From NCBI GenBank assembly GCA_910587875.1, contig CAJUOD010000020.1, positions 1 through 21,933 of the forward strand: 21,933 nt of DNA, read 5' to 3'. The position numbers were made by a program, and so were the translations under genes. The notes beneath the pieces were generated by a model. That model was not told the DNA's origin and did no database searches. It worked only from the letters and a program-made list of their open reading frames with translations. The first letter of the stretch is position 1; each line of letters begins with the position of its first letter. This document shows, piece by piece, positions 7,213 through 13,869 of this stretch. The stretch is from an uncultured Oscillibacter sp. (GTDB taxonomy: Bacteria > Bacillota > Clostridia > Oscillospirales > Oscillospiraceae).

Positions 7213-8282
7213 AGAAATGGATCTGTCTTCTCTTCCTCCTCCTGGCCCTGACGGGAGAGGCCCGGGCGGCGGAGCTGCCCCGGGACCTGACGAACGCGGC
7301 GCCGGAGGCGGCGGAGGATATTCTGGATATCGGCGATCTCTCCGGCCCCGGAGGCTTTTCCCAGGGGCTGGCGGGGATCGCGGAGCGCCTTTCCGGGGAG
7401 GTGAAGGCCGTCCTGCGCCAGCGCCTCCGGGGGGCGGCGTCCATTCTCTTGGTGGCGGTGGCCTGCGGCGCGGTGGACGGCTTCGCCCAGGGGACGGGAA
7501 AAGGCACGGCCTTTCTCCCCATGGCGGGAGCTCTGGCAGTGACCCTGCTGACGGCGGGGAGCCTGGAGGACCTCATCGGCCTGGGGGCGGAGACCATCGG
7601 GGAGCTGAACATCTTCTCCAAGGCCCTGCTGCCCACCCTGGCGGCGGCTACGGCGGCCTCCGGCTCCGTGACCACGGCTACCTTCCAGCAGGTGACCACC
7701 GTGTTCCTGGCGGACCTCTTGATGGAGCTCATCGACGGGCTGCTGATCCCCCTGGTCTATCTGTACATCGGGGCGCTGGCGGCGGGGGCCTGTCTGCCGG
7801 AGAATCGGCTGGGGGCCATTGCCGAGGCGCTGAAAAAAATAGTTACCTGGGCGCTGACCACGGTCTTGCTGCTGTTCACGGTTTATCTCTCCGCCGTCCG
7901 GGTCATCGCCGGGGCGGCGGACGGGGCCTCCGTGAAGGTGGCCAAGGCCGCCATCTCCGGCGCGGTGCCGGTGGTGGGGGGCATCATCGCCGAGGCGGCG
8001 GAGACCGTCCTGGCCGGGGCCGGGATGCTGAAGAACACCATCGGCGTGTTCGGCATGTTGGCCATCCTGGCGGCCTGTGCCTATCCCTTCTTACAGCTGG
8101 GGGTGCAGTATCTGCTGTACAAGCTCTCCGCCTTTCTGGCGGCGGCGGTGGGAGCCCCGGAGCTCTGCAAACTCATTGACGGGCTGGGCGGGGCCTTCGG
8201 CCTGGTGCTGGGCATGACGGGGAGCTGCGCCCTGCTGCTGCTGGTGTCGGTGCTCAGCTCCATCGCGGCGGTGACGCCATGA
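7209..8282 (+). CDS. spoIIIAE: Stage III sporulation protein AE
   Basis: SpoIIIAE is the large multi-span membrane component of the feeding-channel complex. This copy has 357 residues, somewhat shorter than the Bacillus protein of about 400. A signal peptide is clear: MKKWICLLFLLLALTGEARA followed by AE, with an AxA-type cleavage site. After a soluble stretch (residues 20-70), several membrane helices follow, including SILLVAVACGAVDGFAQG, LADLLMELIDGLLIPLVYLY and LKNTIGVFGMLAILAACAY. The start overlaps the spoIIIAD stop. Its final codons (LSSIAAVTP) are part of a 26-base direct repeat that recurs at the start of spoIIIAF; see the repeat at 8252-8327. Confidence 0.95.
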   Translation: MKKWICLLFLLLALTGEARAAELPRDLTNAAPEAAEDILDIGDLSGPGGFSQGLAGIAERLSGEVKAVLRQRLRGAASILLVAVACGAVDGFAQGTGKGTAFLPMAGALAVTLLTAGSLEDLIGLGAETIGELNIFSKALLPTLAAATAASGSVTTATFQQVTTVFLADLLMELIDGLLIPLVYLYIGALAAGACLPENRLGAIAEALKKIVTWALTTVLLLFTVYLSAVRVIAGAADGASVKVAKAAISGAVPVVGGIIAEAAETVLAGAGMLKNTIGVFGMLAILAACAYPFLQLGVQYLLYKLSAFLAAAVGAPELCKLIDGLGGAFGLVLGMTGSCALLLLVSVLSSIAAVTP

Positions 8283-8327
8283 TTGGGGCGGTGCGGAGCT
8301 GGCTCACCTCCATCGCGGCGGTGACGC
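8252..8327 (+). repeat. 26-base direct repeat bridging the spoIIIAE/spoIIIAF junction
   Basis: Bases 8252-8277 and 8302-8327 are identical except at one position (8257 g, 8307 c), 50 bases apart. Both copies contain CTCCATCGCGGCGGTGACGC. They are read in the same codon phase within their own genes, encoding LSSIAAVT at the end of SpoIIIAE and LTSIAAVT near the start of SpoIIIAF. The 50-base offset contains the SpoIIIAE stop and the SpoIIIAF start. Confidence 0.9.
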
Positions 8328-8752
8328 TGCTGCTGACCGTGGTCCAAACCCTGGTGCCGGAGGGGACCCTGCGGAAGATCTCTGGCTTCACCGGGGGGCT
8401 TCTGCTGCTGGCGGCGCTGCTCCAGCCGGTGCTGAAGACGGACCTGGGGGGGCTGCGACTGGACTTCTCCGACTACGAGGAGGCCATTGAGGACAGGGCC
8501 ATGGAGCTGGACGCCGCCGGAAAAGAAGAGCTGGCGGCAATCATAGCCGGGCGGACCGCGGCATATATATCGGACAAAGCGGACGCGCTGGGGCTTGGGA
8601 GCATTGCGGTCCGGGTGGAGACGGAGGGGGAGACGCCCCTCCCGGCCTCTGTGGTCCTGACGGGCCCCTATTCCCAGGCCCTGGCGGACTGGATCGCGGC
8701 AGAGCTTGGGATTCCGGCGGAGAGGCAGGTTTGGCATGAAGGAAAAAACTGA
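8279..8752 (+). CDS. spoIIIAF: Stage III sporulation protein AF
   Basis: This 157-residue component of the SpoIIIA complex is shorter than the Bacillus form of about 200. Two N-terminal membrane helices (SIAAVTLLLTVVQTLV and ISGFTGGLLLLAALLQPVL) precede a soluble domain that includes YSQALADWIAAELGIPAERQ. The ATG at 8279 overlaps the spoIIIAE stop (ATGA) and lacks a convincing ribosome-binding site, so translation is probably coupled. Its stop lies 14 bases inside spoIIIAG. The family assignment rests on position in the operon plus the membrane pattern and C-terminal domain. Confidence 0.9.
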   Translation: MIGAVRSWLTSIAAVTLLLTVVQTLVPEGTLRKISGFTGGLLLLAALLQPVLKTDLGGLRLDFSDYEEAIEDRAMELDAAGKEELAAIIAGRTAAYISDKADALGLGSIAVRVETEGETPLPASVVLTGPYSQALADWIAAELGIPAERQVWHEGKN

Positions 8753-9272
8753 AGGAGCGCGAAAGATATGGAACAAGTACAAGTACGCGGCGCTGGTGGC
8801 GCTGATCGGCGCGGGGCTGCTGCTGTGGCCGGGCCTTGGGAGCGGGGAAGCGGCTCCCCGGCTGGGGCGGAAGGACCCGCCTGCCCGGAGTACCCAGAGC
8901 GGCTGGGACCTCGGGACCGTCCAGACGGAGATGGAGGAGATCCTGGGGGCCATGGACGGCGTGGGCCAGGTGAAGGTGATGCTGACGGTGGACTCCGACG
9001 GGGAGCGGCAGCTGGCCCAGGACACCCAGCTGAGCTACAGCGGGGACACCGCCGCGCCGGAGGACTATTCCCGCAAATCGGAGACGGTCCGCTTGGACGG
9101 ATCCGGGGGAGACGAGGCGGTGGTGGTGCGGACCACGTATCCCACCTACCGGGGGGCCCTGGTGGTGTGCCAGGGCGGCGGCAGCGCGGAGGTCCGGCTG
9201 GCGGTGACGGGGGCGGTGGCCGCTCTCACCGGCCTGCCCACCGACCGGGTCACGGTGGCAAAATGGCAGTGA
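8736..9272 (+). CDS. spoIIIAG: Stage III sporulation protein AG
   Basis: SpoIIIAG forms a large ring in the space between mother-cell and forespore membranes. This copy has 178 residues. A single membrane helix lies around residues 17-36 (YAALVALIGAGLLLWPGLG). After a linker, a ring-building domain resembling YscJ/FliF follows: EMEEILGAMDGVGQVKVMLT, then a variable loop and GALVVCQGGGSAEVRLAVT. I chose ATG 8736 because GGAGAGGCAGG precedes it; an in-frame upstream ATG at 8706 lies deep in spoIIIAF. It overlaps spoIIIAF by 17 bases. It is shorter than the Bacillus protein (about 229), with a compact linker. Confidence 0.93.
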   Translation: MKEKTEGARKIWNKYKYAALVALIGAGLLLWPGLGSGEAAPRLGRKDPPARSTQSGWDLGTVQTEMEEILGAMDGVGQVKVMLTVDSDGERQLAQDTQLSYSGDTAAPEDYSRKSETVRLDGSGGDEAVVVRTTYPTYRGALVVCQGGGSAEVRLAVTGAVAALTGLPTDRVTVAKWQ

Positions 9273-9295
9273 TTATTTGGAGGAGGAAAGGGTCT

Positions 9296-9907
9296 ATGAG
9301 CGCGAGATGGAAACGGAACGCCGTGGTGGCGGTGATGGCGGTGCTGGTGTGCTCGGCGGTGGCGCTGAACTGGATTTACACCGGGAAGGAAGTGGAGGAG
9401 GCCTCCGGAAAGCTGCTGGGGGAGGCCCAGCTGGTCTCCGGCAAGGGGGACGCCAAGCCCGGCGAGGAGGGAAAGACCGACGGGACAGAGCAGACTCCCG
9501 GCCCGTCCGAGGAGACCGGGGCGCCGCCGGACGAGGGGATGATCTACACCGGATCGGACTACTTCGCCTCCGCCCGGCTGACCCGGCAGCAGGCCCGGGA
9601 CAACGCCCTCTCCCTGCTCCAGGAGGCGGCGGAGCAGGAGAACGCCGACGCAAGTGTGGCCAACGAGGCCTCCCAGGGCATCCAGGTCCTGGCGTCCTAC
9701 ACCCTGGCGGAGGCCCAGATTGAGAACCTGGTCACCGCCAAGGGCTACACGGACTGTGTGGCCTTCATGGGGGACGAGAGCGTCAGTGTGGTGGTGTCCA
9801 CCAAGAGCGGGGAGCTCACCGCCGAGGACGTGGCGAAAATCACGGACATCACCATGACGGAGACGGGCCTCCCGGCGGGGAATATCAAGATCATGGCGGC
9901 AAATTAG
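9296..9907 (+). CDS. spoIIIAH: Stage III sporulation protein AH
   Basis: SpoIIIAH spans the mother-cell membrane once and pairs with forespore SpoIIQ in the intermembrane space. It has 203 residues. A membrane anchor lies at about residues 8-24 (AVVAVMAVLVCSAVALNWIY). A low-complexity Gly/Glu/Pro/Thr linker (about 40-78) is followed by the conserved domain from YFASARLTRQQARDNALSLL to the end, including AEAQIENLVTAKGYTDCVAF. ATG 9296 is preceded by GGAGGAGG. An in-frame ATG at 9263 overlaps the end of spoIIIAG without a ribosome-binding site and was rejected. This is the last gene of the spoIIIA operon. No clear hairpin terminator follows before the next promoter. Confidence 0.94.
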   Translation: MSARWKRNAVVAVMAVLVCSAVALNWIYTGKEVEEASGKLLGEAQLVSGKGDAKPGEEGKTDGTEQTPGPSEETGAPPDEGMIYTGSDYFASARLTRQQARDNALSLLQEAAEQENADASVANEASQGIQVLASYTLAEAQIENLVTAKGYTDCVAFMGDESVSVVVSTKSGELTAEDVAKITDITMTETGLPAGNIKIMAAN

Positions 9908-9910
9908 TGG

Positions 9911-9939
9911 TTGTAATTTCCGGTGGGATATGGTATAAT
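9911..9939 (+). promoter_or_regulatory. Sigma-A promoter for the Asp23-family gene and nusB
   Basis: TTGTAA (9911-9916) and a perfect TATAAT (9934-9939) are spaced by 17 bases. The predicted start near 9946 gives an 80-base leader before the gene at 10027. The element begins four bases after the spoIIIAH stop, separating vegetative genes from the sporulation operon. Confidence 0.8.
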
Positions 9940-10026
9940 CATTCAGTATGATTTCAGCGGAAACCGGAAACCCCGCCGGGGGACGGCGGACCCATATCAC
10001 GAAGGAAAAATAAGGAGAGGTACAGC

Positions 10027-10404
10027 ATGGCCGAGAGCAAGGAATATATGACCCTGCCGGAGGAAAACGGCAGCATCAACATCTCTGAGGAGGTCATCGC
10101 CGCCATCGCCGTGGGCGCGGTCCGGGAGGTGGAGGGCGTGTCCGGGATGATGACAAACCTGGGCAGCAGCGTCACCGACCTGGTGAACAACCGGAAAAAC
10201 GCCCAGAAGGGCGTCCGGGGCGTGAAAATCGACATGACGGGCGCGGCGCTGGTGCTGGACCTGTACCTGACGGTTCAGTACGGACACCCCATCCCCGAGG
10301 TGGCCGGGAACGCCCAGAAGGCCGTGTCCTCCGCCGTGGAGGCCATGACCGGCTGCGCCGTGGAGGCGGTGAACATCCACGTGGGCGGCGTGACGCTGAA
10401 CTGA
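10027..10404 (+). CDS. Asp23/Gls24 family protein (YqhY-like)
   Basis: This 125-residue protein of the Asp23/Gls24 (DUF322) family is like Bacillus YqhY, which is encoded next to nusB in many Firmicutes. Recognisable segments are INISEEVIAAIAVGAVREVE, GVSGMMTNLG, VLDLYLTVQYGHPIPEVA and the ending EAVNIHVGGVTLN. Members are small soluble proteins linked to envelope stress or to control of fatty-acid synthesis. The exact role here is not known. AAGGAGAGG lies six bases before ATG 10027. nusB follows after 33 bases under the same promoter. Confidence 0.9.
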   Translation: MAESKEYMTLPEENGSINISEEVIAAIAVGAVREVEGVSGMMTNLGSSVTDLVNNRKNAQKGVRGVKIDMTGAALVLDLYLTVQYGHPIPEVAGNAQKAVSSAVEAMTGCAVEAVNIHVGGVTLN

Positions 10405-10437
10405 TTCCCCAACGACAGAGAAAAAGGACGAACGACT

Positions 10438-10887
10438 ATGGTACGGAACACCGCCCGGGAGATCGCCATCCATCTCTCCTATGAACTGGGCTTTACCGAC
10501 AAGACCGCGGAGGAGTTGCTGGACCAGCGGCTGACGGCGGCGGCCTTCGCCGAGCTGGCGGAGGAGGAGGACCTCTACCGGGAGGCCCCCAACGCCAAGC
10601 AGGCGGCGTATATCCGCCGCCTGGTCCGGGGCGTCGACGAGCACGGCGCGGAGCTGGACGGCTATATCGAGAAGTACGCCAAGGGCTGGAAATTCTCCCG
10701 CATCCCCATGGTGGCCTCCGCCATTATGCGGGTGGCCATGTACGAGGTGCTGTACATGCCGGACGTACCCAACGCCGCCGCCATCAACGAGGCGGTGGAG
10801 ATCTCCAAAAAGTACGAGACGCCGGAGACGGTGAAATTCATCAACGGCATTCTGGGCAGCTTCTCCCGGCAGGAGCTCTCCGAGTAA
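10438..10887 (+). CDS. nusB: Transcription antitermination factor NusB
   Basis: NusB binds boxA RNA with NusE (ribosomal protein S10) and prevents early termination in rRNA operons. It has 149 residues, the usual size. It starts MVRNTAREIAIHLSYELGF, contains IPMVASAIMRVAMYEVLYM and INEAVEISKKYETPETVKFI, and ends with the family's NGILGSF motif. ATG 10438 is preceded by AAAGGACG. It shares a promoter with the Asp23-family gene and is closed by a strong terminator. xseA, often directly next to nusB in Clostridia, is here separated from it by a small divergent regulator module. Confidence 0.96.
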   Translation: MVRNTAREIAIHLSYELGFTDKTAEELLDQRLTAAAFAELAEEEDLYREAPNAKQAAYIRRLVRGVDEHGAELDGYIEKYAKGWKFSRIPMVASAIMRVAMYEVLYMPDVPNAAAINEAVEISKKYETPETVKFINGILGSFSRQELSE

Positions 10888-10892
10888 AAAAC

Positions 10893-10936
10893 AGCAGAGC
10901 GGGCATGGACGCGGGCCATGTCCGGCTCTGCTTTTT
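10893..10936. terminator. Terminator after nusB, probably bidirectional
   Basis: AGCAGAGC (10893-10900) pairs with GCTCTGCT (10925-10932), with an inner CATGG/CCATG stem. TTTTT follows (10932-10936), and AAAAAA lies upstream (10886-10891), giving a T-tract on the other strand for the convergent small gene that ends at 10949. Confidence 0.88.
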
Positions 10937-10948
10937 CCCGTTGCGCCG

Positions 10949-11173
10949 TCACGCGCCCCGGGATGCGCTGTCCATCAGCCCCACCCCGGTCTTGAGGCCC
11001 AGGGAGAAGGCCCGGACGGCCGTGAGCTCCAGGCACTTCTCCATGGAGGACCGGACGGCGGGGGGCAGGGTGTTTTGTACCAGGTCGAAATGGAACGCGT
11101 AGTCCCCCTTTTCCTCCGCGTCGATTTGGGGCCGGATGTAATTGGCGTGAAGCCAGAGCATGAAGTCGGACAT
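10949..11173 (-). CDS. Small uncharacterised protein divergent from an XRE regulator
   Basis: I do not recognise this 74-residue protein. It begins MSDFMLWLHANYIRPQIDAE, continues with a probable helix pair (FDLVQNTLPPAVRSSMEKC, LELTAVRAFSLGLKTGVGLM) and ends in SASRGA. It has no clear signal peptide or true membrane span and looks like a soluble helical protein. ATG 11173 has AAGGTGG six bases upstream. A longer open frame extending to 11425 runs back through the promoter and into the opposing XRE gene and is not supported. A good promoter at 11229-11257 reads toward it, with a palindrome lying on that promoter. Tail to tail, it shares a terminator with nusB. The layout resembles a repressor and its target. 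Confidence 0.6.
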   Translation of the reverse strand: MSDFMLWLHANYIRPQIDAEEKGDYAFHFDLVQNTLPPAVRSSMEKCLELTAVRAFSLGLKTGVGLMDSASRGA

Positions 11174-11216
11174 GTGGACCACCTTTCTTTTACGACATTT
11201 GCAACACTGAAGTTGA

Positions 11217-11254
11217 TTTCGTGTTTTTAGCATAACATGAAATGCGTTTCGTGT
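11217..11254. promoter_or_regulatory. Probable operator for the XRE regulator
   Basis: ACATGAAA (11235-11242), spacer TGCG, then TTTCGTGT (11247-11254) form a near-perfect palindrome: 7 of 8 positions match. A second identical half-site, TTTCGTGT, lies at 11217-11224, exactly 30 bases upstream, which is about three helical turns. The palindrome covers the minus-strand promoter spacer and lies 12 bases before the XRE start codon, so binding could repress both directions. The assignment to this regulator is inferred from position. Confidence 0.5.
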
Positions 11255-11257
11255 CAA
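11229..11257 (-). promoter_or_regulatory. Promoter of the small divergent gene
   Basis: On the minus strand a perfect TTGACA (complement of 11252-11257) is 17 bases from TATGCT (complement of 11229-11234). Transcription would start near 11222, about 49 bases before ATG 11173. The palindrome at 11235-11254 occupies the spacer and part of the -35. Confidence 0.65.
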
Positions 11258-11266
11258 GGAGTTATT

Positions 11267-11473
11267 ATGGAATTTTCGGAAAGATTGCGGGCTTTGCGGG
11301 CTGAAAAAAGGGAGACTCAAGTCCAGGTTGCGGCGGCGGTTGGAATCACAGCCCGTCAGTATCAGGGCCTTGAGGGCGGGACCAGCGTACCGAATTTTTA
11401 TAATCTCTGCGCCCTGGCGGACCACTTCGGCGTGACCCTGGACTACCTGGCCGGGCGCACGGACGAGAGGTAA
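11267..11473 (+). CDS. Small XRE-family helix-turn-helix regulator
   Basis: This 68-residue protein consists almost entirely of one Cro/C1-type HTH domain: MEFSERLRALRAEKRETQVQ, then VAAAVGITARQYQGLEGG (helix-turn-helix), SVPNFYNLCALADHFGVTLD and the common ending YLAGRTDER. It would bind DNA as a dimer. AAGGAG (11256-11261) supports ATG 11267; an upstream in-frame ATG at 11237 lies inside the operator palindrome. It is divergent from the small gene at 10949-11173 and lies 5 bases before xseA, so it heads the xseA run. I infer autoregulation and control of the divergent gene from the palindrome between them. No convincing plus-strand promoter was found for it. Confidence 0.9.
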   Translation: MEFSERLRALRAEKRETQVQVAAAVGITARQYQGLEGGTSVPNFYNLCALADHFGVTLDYLAGRTDER

Positions 11474-11478
11474 CCCCC

Positions 11479-12711
11479 ATGGAACGGCACATTTTTGGCG
11501 TCACCGAGGTCAACCAGCTGGTAAAGCTCCTGCTGGACGGGGAGCCCATGCTCCAGGACGTGTACGTCCGGGGGGAGCTGTCCAATTATAAAATGTACCC
11601 CTCCGGGCACCACTATTTTACCCTGAAGGACCCGGAGGGGGCCCTGCGGTGCGTCATGTTCCGGGGGCAGGCCTCCCGGCTCCGGTTCCGCCCGGAGAAC
11701 GGCATGAAGGTCATCGCCCAGGGGCGGATCACCGTCTTCCCCCGGGACGGGGCCTACCAGCTCTACTGCAATGCCCTGACCCCCGAGGGGGCGGGGGACC
11801 TGGCGGTGGCCTTTGAGCAGCTGAAAGCCAGGCTCTACGCCGAGGGCCTCTTCGACCCCGCCCACAAGAAGCCCCTGCCGCCCTACCCGGAGAAGATCGC
11901 CATCATCACCTCCTCCGCCGGGGCGGCGGTCCACGACATGATCCGCATTCTGCGGCGGCGCTACCCCCTGGCGAAGGTGCTCCTCCTGCCCGTCCGGGTC
12001 CAGGGGGCCGAGGCCCCGCCGGAAATCGTGGGGGCCATCCGCTACGCCAACAAGTGGCGGGTGGGGGACGTCATCATCACCGGCCGGGGCGGCGGGTCCA
12101 TGGAGGACCTCTGGGCCTTCAACGACGAGCGGGTGGCCCGGGCCATCTACGAGTCCGAGCTGCCCGTCATCTCCGCCGTGGGCCACGAGCCCGACGTGAC
12201 CATCGCCGACTTCGTGGCGGACGCCCGGGCCTCGACCCCGTCCAACGCGGCGGAAATCGCCGTGCCGGACCAGGAGGCCCTGAGACAGTGGCTGGGCGGC
12301 GCGGCCTCCCGGCTGGAGAAGAGCGAGGCCGCCCGGCTGGCGGCCCTCCGGCAGCGGCTGGAGGCCCTGGCGGAAAAGCGGGTCCTCCGGGACCAGATGG
12401 CCTATGTCCAGGATAAGCGGATGGAGCTGGCCCACGTCCAGCGGCGGCTGGGGGATTTGTCGGCGGGCCTGGTGGCCGGGAAGCGGCAGAAAGTGTCAGT
12501 CCTGGGGGCGGCGCTGGACGCCATGAGCCCCTTGAAGGTCTTGGGCCGGGGCTACGCCATGGCCCGGGGGCCGTCGGGGGAGATCCTGCGGTCCTGGCGG
12601 GACGTACAGACCGGGGAGCGGATTTCCGTGGCCCTGGGAGAAGGGGGCTTCCTCTGCACGGTGGAGGAGCCCTGGGAAAAGGAGAGAACGGCATGGCCGC
12701 GAAAAAAATGA
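11479..12711 (+). CDS. xseA: Exodeoxyribonuclease VII large subunit
   Basis: With XseB it degrades single-stranded DNA from both ends into oligonucleotides and acts in repair. It has 410 residues, about normal. An N-terminal OB-fold (1-105: VYVRGELSNYKMYPSGHHYF and FTLKDPEGALRCVMFRG) is followed by the catalytic domain. That domain has KIAIITSSAGAAVHDM, VIITGRGGGSMEDLWAFNDE and SAVGHEPDVTIADFVADARA, then a long coiled-coil region that binds XseB. ATG 11479 lies 5 bases after the XRE stop with a moderate GAGAGG ribosome-binding site. It overlaps xseB by 19 bases. Confidence 0.97.
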   Translation: MERHIFGVTEVNQLVKLLLDGEPMLQDVYVRGELSNYKMYPSGHHYFTLKDPEGALRCVMFRGQASRLRFRPENGMKVIAQGRITVFPRDGAYQLYCNALTPEGAGDLAVAFEQLKARLYAEGLFDPAHKKPLPPYPEKIAIITSSAGAAVHDMIRILRRRYPLAKVLLLPVRVQGAEAPPEIVGAIRYANKWRVGDVIITGRGGGSMEDLWAFNDERVARAIYESELPVISAVGHEPDVTIADFVADARASTPSNAAEIAVPDQEALRQWLGGAASRLEKSEAARLAALRQRLEALAEKRVLRDQMAYVQDKRMELAHVQRRLGDLSAGLVAGKRQKVSVLGAALDAMSPLKVLGRGYAMARGPSGEILRSWRDVQTGERISVALGEGGFLCTVEEPWEKERTAWPRKK

Positions 12712-12932
12712 CGTTTGAGCAGCAGGTCGCCCGGCTGGAGGAGATCGTCTCCGCCCTGGAGCAGGGGGACGTCCAGCTGGCGGATTCCCTGGCCCTCTTT
12801 GAGGAGGGGACGAAGCTCATCGCCGCCTGTACGAAACAGCTGGACCAGGCGGAGCAGCAGGTGGTAAAGCTGATGAAGGGCCCCGGCGGCGCGCCCGTCG
12901 AACAGCCCTTTGAGAGTACGGAGGAGGTTTGA
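12693..12932 (+). CDS. xseB: Exodeoxyribonuclease VII small subunit
   Basis: XseB is the small helical subunit that coats the coiled coils of XseA. It has 79 residues, typical of the family. The conserved pattern TFEQQVARLEEIVSALEQGD, then LADSLALFEEGTKLI, is complete. The tail after about residue 62 is Pro/Gly-rich and variable. AAAGGAGAG precedes ATG 12693, which lies inside the end of xseA in another frame. ispA starts 3 bases after its stop. Confidence 0.96.
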   Translation: MAAKKMTFEQQVARLEEIVSALEQGDVQLADSLALFEEGTKLIAACTKQLDQAEQQVVKLMKGPGGAPVEQPFESTEEV

Positions 12933-12935
12933 GCC

Positions 12936-13832
12936 ATGGAGTTTCAGCGGCAGCTGGAAACGGCCCGGGAGCTGGTGGAGGCCCGCCTGAGGACCTTTTT
13001 CTCTGGCGGAGGGCTGGAGGAGGCCATGCGCTACAGCCTCCTGGCCGGGGGCAAGCGGGTCCGGCCCATTCTGACCATGAAGTTCTGCGAGGCGGCGGGG
13101 GGCGTCCTGGAGGAGGCCCTGGATTTCGGCTGCGGGGTGGAGATGCTCCACACCTACTCCCTGATTCACGACGACCTGCCCTGCATGGACAACGACGACC
13201 TCCGCCGGGGGATGCCCACCAGCCACAAGAAATTCGGCGAGTGCGTGGCGGTTCTGGCCGGGGACGCCCTCCAGGCGGCGGCCTTCCAGACGGTGCTGTC
13301 GGCGGAGGGCGAGTGGCGCCACGGCGGCAGGACCGCCGTGGCCCTGGCGGCGAAGATTCTGGCGGAGGCCGCCGGGGAAGAGGGCATGTGCGGCGGACAG
13401 TACGAGGACACCGCCGGCGACGGACAGCCCCGGACGTCGGAAGACCTGACGGAGATCAACGACAAGAAGACCGGGGCCCTGCTCCGGGCGGCCTGCATGA
13501 TGGGGGTCTGCGCCTCCATGGGCCGCCGGGAGGTGGATGGGAGCTGCATGGACGCCGCCCGGGACTACGCGACAAACCTGGGGCTGGCCTTCCAGATCCG
13601 GGACGACATCCTGGACGCGGTCTCCACCGCCGAGGAGCTGGGCAAGCCCATCGGCTCCGACGCGGCGAACCGGAAGGCCACCTATGTGACCCTGCTGGGG
13701 GTGGAGGCCTGTGAGGCGCTGGTGCTGGACTACACCGCCCGGGCCAAGGAGGCCCTGGAGCGGGGCCGCTGGCTGGGGGACACGGCTTTCCTGATGGAGC
13801 TGGCGGACAGCCTGGCCGTCCGCAGGAGCTAG
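12936..13832 (+). CDS. ispA: Farnesyl diphosphate synthase-type polyprenyl synthetase
   Basis: This enzyme condenses dimethylallyl/isopentenyl diphosphates into farnesyl (possibly geranylgeranyl) diphosphate for cell-wall carrier lipid and quinone synthesis. It has 298 residues. The first aspartate-rich motif is DDLPCMDNDDLRRG, with the two-residue insertion of bacterial type II FPP synthases and Tyr-Ser at positions -5/-4 (YSLIHDD). The second is IRDDILD. AGGKRVRPIL and GGQYED supply the other conserved regions. GGAGGAGG precedes ATG 12936. It follows xseB closely, as in many Firmicutes. dxs, commonly next in line, is absent; a regulator follows instead. Product chain length cannot be settled from sequence alone. 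Confidence 0.93.
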   Translation: MEFQRQLETARELVEARLRTFFSGGGLEEAMRYSLLAGGKRVRPILTMKFCEAAGGVLEEALDFGCGVEMLHTYSLIHDDLPCMDNDDLRRGMPTSHKKFGECVAVLAGDALQAAAFQTVLSAEGEWRHGGRTAVALAAKILAEAAGEEGMCGGQYEDTAGDGQPRTSEDLTEINDKKTGALLRAACMMGVCASMGRREVDGSCMDAARDYATNLGLAFQIRDDILDAVSTAEELGKPIGSDAANRKATYVTLLGVEACEALVLDYTARAKEALERGRWLGDTAFLMELADSLAVRRS

Positions 13833-13869
13833 ATATTCCTGGAAAATCCGATTCCGGGGGGAGAAGAAG

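Noticed and set aside
11199..11242. A plus-strand promoter for the XRE gene using TTGCAA or TTGATT as -35.
   Set aside because: No acceptable -10 element occurs at 16-18 bases from either, so I do not annotate one.
12693..12711. Overlap of xseA and xseB considered as a frameshift.
   Set aside because: Both proteins are complete at family length; overlapping xseA/xseB ends are common and xseB has its own ribosome-binding site.
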